64,000 nucleotides of DNA, taken from Sulfurivermis fontis. GTDB lineage: Bacteria; Pseudomonadota; Gammaproteobacteria; Thiohalomonadales; Thiohalomonadaceae. The stretch covers positions 248,001 to 312,000 of the forward strand of contig NZ_AP018724.1 in NCBI RefSeq assembly GCF_004001245.1, read 5' to 3'. The notes beneath the pieces were generated by a model. It saw only the letters and a program-made list of their open reading frames with translations, did not search any database and was not told the origin of the DNA. Positions 61,164 to 64,000 of the stretch are shown here, in pieces (position 1 is the stretch's first letter; each line of letters begins with the position of its first letter). A program made the translations under genes and the position numbers.

Positions 61164-64000
61164 TGCTCTTCCAGCAACACCCGGTTCAGTTCGTTCTCGA
61201 TGCGGCGCTTGTAGTTGAGGAAGTGGATAGTCTGCACCTTGCTGACGCCCTGTTCGCCGAGCACCGCGCGCGACATGCCGATGTCGGTGATGTAGATGGG
61301 ATAGTGTTTGCCGCCGCGGCGCAATTCCAACACATGGTGCACTACGGTGCTGAACAGCTCGCTGCCGTATTCCAGGGTGGAAAATTCCCGCTCACCGCAA
61401 TATAGGGTAAACACCGTCGTGCCGTTCTCGTCGTGATCGACGATGACCTGCAGGCTGAGATATTGCTGATAGCTGTTGCGGAATTCCGGCATCTGGCGTT
61501 CCAGGCGGTAGCGGTTTTCGCTGTCGCGGCCGATGAGGAAAAACTCCACGCCCTCCGCCGCGCTGGTCTGCTGGCCTTCCTGCATCAGGAAGTTGATGCG
61601 GTTGAGCACGGCATCGAAGAAGCGGCTGAACTGGCTGAGCAGCAACTTGGCATCGAAGAACGGCAGCGTCTCGTGGAACAGCGAGCCGCGCTCGTCCAGC
61701 ACGTAAACCTCTGCCATCTCCCCCAACGGGCGGTAGAAGAACTGTACCCATCCATTGCGGTTGCGGCTGTAGATCAGAGGCAGCACCGAGTCGACCAGGG
61801 TGTGCGGATCCAGCACCACAGGACGGAAATTGCTGCTGGGACGTCCCAGCGCGGCGTAGAGGCCGTTCTCGCCGGTCACGGCCTCATACTGCAGTGCGTC
61901 GCCTTCAAAGGACAGCAGGTAATAGCCGCGTCCCACCGCCACCACATAGCGGGCGCCCTGCAAGGCTTTGGTGCCGTACCAGGTCGACACCAGATCATGA
62001 AACAGTTTGTCGATGCGCTGTGCGGCAATGTGGCCGCGCTGGGCGCTGGTGCCGAAGACCTGGATGCGCGGCGGCGCCTCGCCGCGCGAGGGCGGTGCCC
62101 ACTTGAAGTATTCGCAGAAGAAGTCCATCAGACCCTTGCCGCGACGGAAGTGATAGGTCAGCACCTCGCGCCAGCTGGTGACGATTACCAGGTCCATGCT
62201 CTGCACCAGATTCTTGCCGGTGCCGCCATAACTCAGGGCGTCGGGGCGGCCACTGGAAATGGATTGCCCCAGACTCAGCGAGGTGAACGAGTCCAGTTCG
62301 TTGTTGACGAACAACGCGCTGTGCACGATGCGCGCCGGACCGGCGTACTCTTCCAGCGAGCGGGTATCGAGACAGCCGGCAGGGAACAGTGCCTGCATGC
62401 GCTCGACGATGGCTTTCAGCTCGTTGGAGGTCAGCTGGGTGATCTTGGGATACAACGCCACCACGGTGTGGCGGTCGATGATGCCGTTGAAGTAGCACCA
62501 GGCCACCAGCTCGATGATGTTGCGTGCACGCTTCAGCGGCGTGGCCAGGCGCATCTCCTCGCTGGTCAGGGTGCCGCGGTACAACAGCCAGCCGGCCTGT
62601 TGCTGATCGTCCAGCAGCTCTTCGATGGTCACCGCCGCCTCGCGCAGGTCGGCATTGATGCCGCGGTTGAGCAGTTCGACCTTGCCGGCCTTGCGCTCGA
62701 AGGCGGCGTACAGTTTGCGCCCCAGCACAGTCAGATCGCGCTGGCTGATCAGCGATAGCCCGGCGTAGCGGCGCGCGAAGTCTGATAGAAAGCGGTAGCT
62801 GGTGGTCAGTGCATCGAACAGTGTGCGTCGCTCTTCCGCTACCCGTTGTACCTTCCAGGTATTACGCGAATCGAGCAGCGTCAGATCGGCCAGCCGCCAG
62901 CCCCAGTTGCGCACCAGCGACAGCAGTAGTTCGCGTTGCCAGGTGCCGTCGCGCTGCTCCTCGCTCAGGCGCTCGCCGACTTTGAAATAGAAGGCGCGGC
63001 GGGCAAGTTCCAGACGCGGCTTGTCGCCCTGCCGCTGCAGATATTCCTCCACCTTCTCCAGCATCATCAGGTAGGGGTCGAGCCGACTGGTGTTTTCCTC
63101 ACCGTCGTACAGCGCCTTCTTGAAGCGCAGGCTGAGCAGATCGATATGCGGATATTCATCGGCGTAGCTTTCGATGAGCAGCAGTTTGAGTGCGGCCTTG
63201 TAGGGTGAGTCGATACCCTTGTAAAGGTGCCACAGCGCGGCGCCGAAGAACTCTTCCGCCGGTACATGGGTCAGACCGCCGAAATTGATGTGGTCGCGCG
63301 CATGGAGGAAGCGCTTTTCCTGTAACTCGCGCACATAGTCGTCATAGTCGCCCTCGCGCGATGGCGGCACCAGCCACCACAGCGGTGCCTGTCCGGCGAT
63401 CAGGATCGCGGTGCGATAAAACTCCTCCAGCAGCAGGTTGTGCTGCGCCGAGCCGGAGCTTTCCTCTGACAGCGGCAGCACCTCGCCGCTGCGGAAGCGG
63501 TCGACGTTGACCAGATAGAAGTGCACCTCCAGGTCCAGCGTCGCCGCCCAGGACTCGATGGCGCTGGCCTTCTGTTGCAGCAGCGCGAGCTGTGCCGGGG
63601 TGAGCGCGGGATCGTGGCATACCCAGATGTCGAAATCGCTCTCTTCGGAATAGGCGATGCTGCCGGGGCTGCCGATCATGTAGAGGGCGAGGATGGGAAA
63701 CTGGCGCAGGCGCTGGCGTTTGTATTCGAAGCTGCGCGCCAGTCGCTTGGCCACCTCCAGCTCGCGCCGGGACGGATCATGGTTGGCCAGTCCGGCCGGC
63801 GCATCCTTGGCGGCGAAGCCGGGCAACATGGGGTGATTGATGTGGAACAGCAGCGGCAGGATGTCCAGCACGTCGCGCTGGCGTTCGCGCAGGGCGTCGT
63901 GAGCGCGCAGCAGACGGGCATGGTTCAGCTTCATGAAGCGGTGCCGCACCGCCTTGAAGTCTATGTCGTTGTCGGAATGCGCCGCTGTGTTGTCGCCGCT
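61160..64000 (-). CDS. cyaA: class I adenylate cyclase (5' part beyond window)
   Basis: A class I adenylate cyclase, making cAMP from ATP. At least 946 residues; the frame is open to the right edge, so the start lies beyond 64000. The catalytic motif GSPGSIAYSEESDFDIWVCH includes the nucleotidyltransferase Gly-Ser and Asp pair. The C-terminal regulatory domain is complete (ends NRVLLEEQ). Convergent with the DUF302 genes; cyaA-cyaY linkage is typical of gammaproteobacteria. Confidence 0.95.
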   Translation of the reverse strand, partial: SGDNTAAHSDNDIDFKAVRHRFMKLNHARLLRAHDALRERQRDVLDILPLLFHINHPMLPGFAAKDAPAGLANHDPSRRELEVAKRLARSFEYKRQRLRQFPILALYMIGSPGSIAYSEESDFDIWVCHDPALTPAQLALLQQKASAIESWAATLDLEVHFYLVNVDRFRSGEVLPLSEESSGSAQHNLLLEEFYRTAILIAGQAPLWWLVPPSREGDYDDYVRELQEKRFLHARDHINFGGLTHVPAEEFFGAALWHLYKGIDSPYKAALKLLLIESYADEYPHIDLLSLRFKKALYDGEENTSRLDPYLMMLEKVEEYLQRQGDKPRLELARRAFYFKVGERLSEEQRDGTWQRELLLSLVRNWGWRLADLTLLDSRNTWKVQRVAEERRTLFDALTTSYRFLSDFARRYAGLSLISQRDLTVLGRKLYAAFERKAGKVELLNRGINADLREAAVTIEELLDDQQQAGWLLYRGTLTSEEMRLATPLKRARNIIELVAWCYFNGIIDRHTVVALYPKITQLTSNELKAIVERMQALFPAGCLDTRSLEEYAGPARIVHSALFVNNELDSFTSLSLGQSISSGRPDALSYGGTGKNLVQSMDLVIVTSWREVLTYHFRRGKGLMDFFCEYFKWAPPSRGEAPPRIQVFGTSAQRGHIAAQRIDKLFHDLVSTWYGTKALQGARYVVAVGRGYYLLSFEGDALQYEAVTGENGLYAALGRPSSNFRPVVLDPHTLVDSVLPLIYSRNRNGWVQFFYRPLGEMAEVYVLDERGSLFHETLPFFDAKLLLSQFSRFFDAVLNRINFLMQEGQQTSAAEGVEFFLIGRDSENRYRLERQMPEFRNSYQQYLSLQVIVDHDENGTTVFTLYCGEREFSTLEYGSELFSTVVHHVLELRRGGKHYPIYITDIGMSRAVLGEQGVSKVQTIHFLNYKRRIENELNRVLLEEQ

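Overview
The window looks like a chromosome segment of a GC-rich gammaproteobacterium with sulfur-based metabolism, probably related to the purple-sulfur or sulfur-oxidising Chromatiales. Evidence: cyaA, cyaY, lptM, lysA, dapF, the DUF484 gene and xerC lie in a typical gammaproteobacterial order; aroB, an AAA/SPOR gene, gltB, gltD and hemE also follow a gammaproteobacterial order; rhodanese, TusA-like and DsrE-like proteins are numerous. The genus is not resolved. No rRNA, tRNA, CRISPR array, transposase or prophage was recognised.

Layout. (1) 1-9986: assimilatory sulfur metabolism, with a [4Fe-4S]-type APS/PAPS reductase (cysH), a damaged ATP sulfurylase pair (cysD with a shifted 3' end, cysN with a large internal deletion), cysB, a TauE-type exporter and a ferredoxin-type sulfite reductase. 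A haem-c chemoreceptor, a palindrome cluster and a chemoreceptor remnant are interspersed. (2) 10109-14268: an ATP-grasp-like protein, arsenite methyltransferase, an EF-hand protein and an orphan [NiFe]-hydrogenase small subunit carrying a C-terminal CxxCH haem motif. (3) 14458-24246: the most interesting block. A periplasmic sulfurtransferase is divergent from an eleven-gene operon (two YeeE/YedE-type membrane proteins, a TusA-like carrier, small membrane proteins, a rhodanese-like protein without catalytic Cys, DsrE-like proteins and a cytochrome c). Near-consensus sigma-54 promoters face both ways in the shared intergenic region. At the far end lie a PhnD-like lipoprotein, a histidine kinase and a sigma-54-dependent response regulator. 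I infer one self-contained, signal-controlled sulfane-sulfur import and relay system. (4) 24428-39250: a chemoreceptor, a CDF exporter, then a roughly 11.3 kb leftward arsenic/redox island (28.0-39.2 kb) with two parallel modules (permease, small thioredoxin-like protein, arsenate reductase), ACR3, tandem ECF sigma factors, CcdA/thioredoxin and ArsR with a recognisable operator. (5) 39464-53264: housekeeping genes aroB, dgt, an AAA/TIG/SPOR cell-envelope protein, gltBD and hemE, then two secreted proteins and a strong terminator. (6) 53279-64000: fliL-like, xerC, DUF484, dapF, a CoA-binding protein, a methyltransferase, lysA, lptM, cyaY, a methyltransferase pseudogene, two DUF302 proteins (one fused to a dihaem cytochrome c) and cyaA, which runs off the right edge.

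Across the window, intergenic gaps hold several sequence-unrelated repeat families of one shape: two arms of short degenerate oligomers in inverted orientation around 10-125 bp of unrelated sequence, often touching a start or stop codon.
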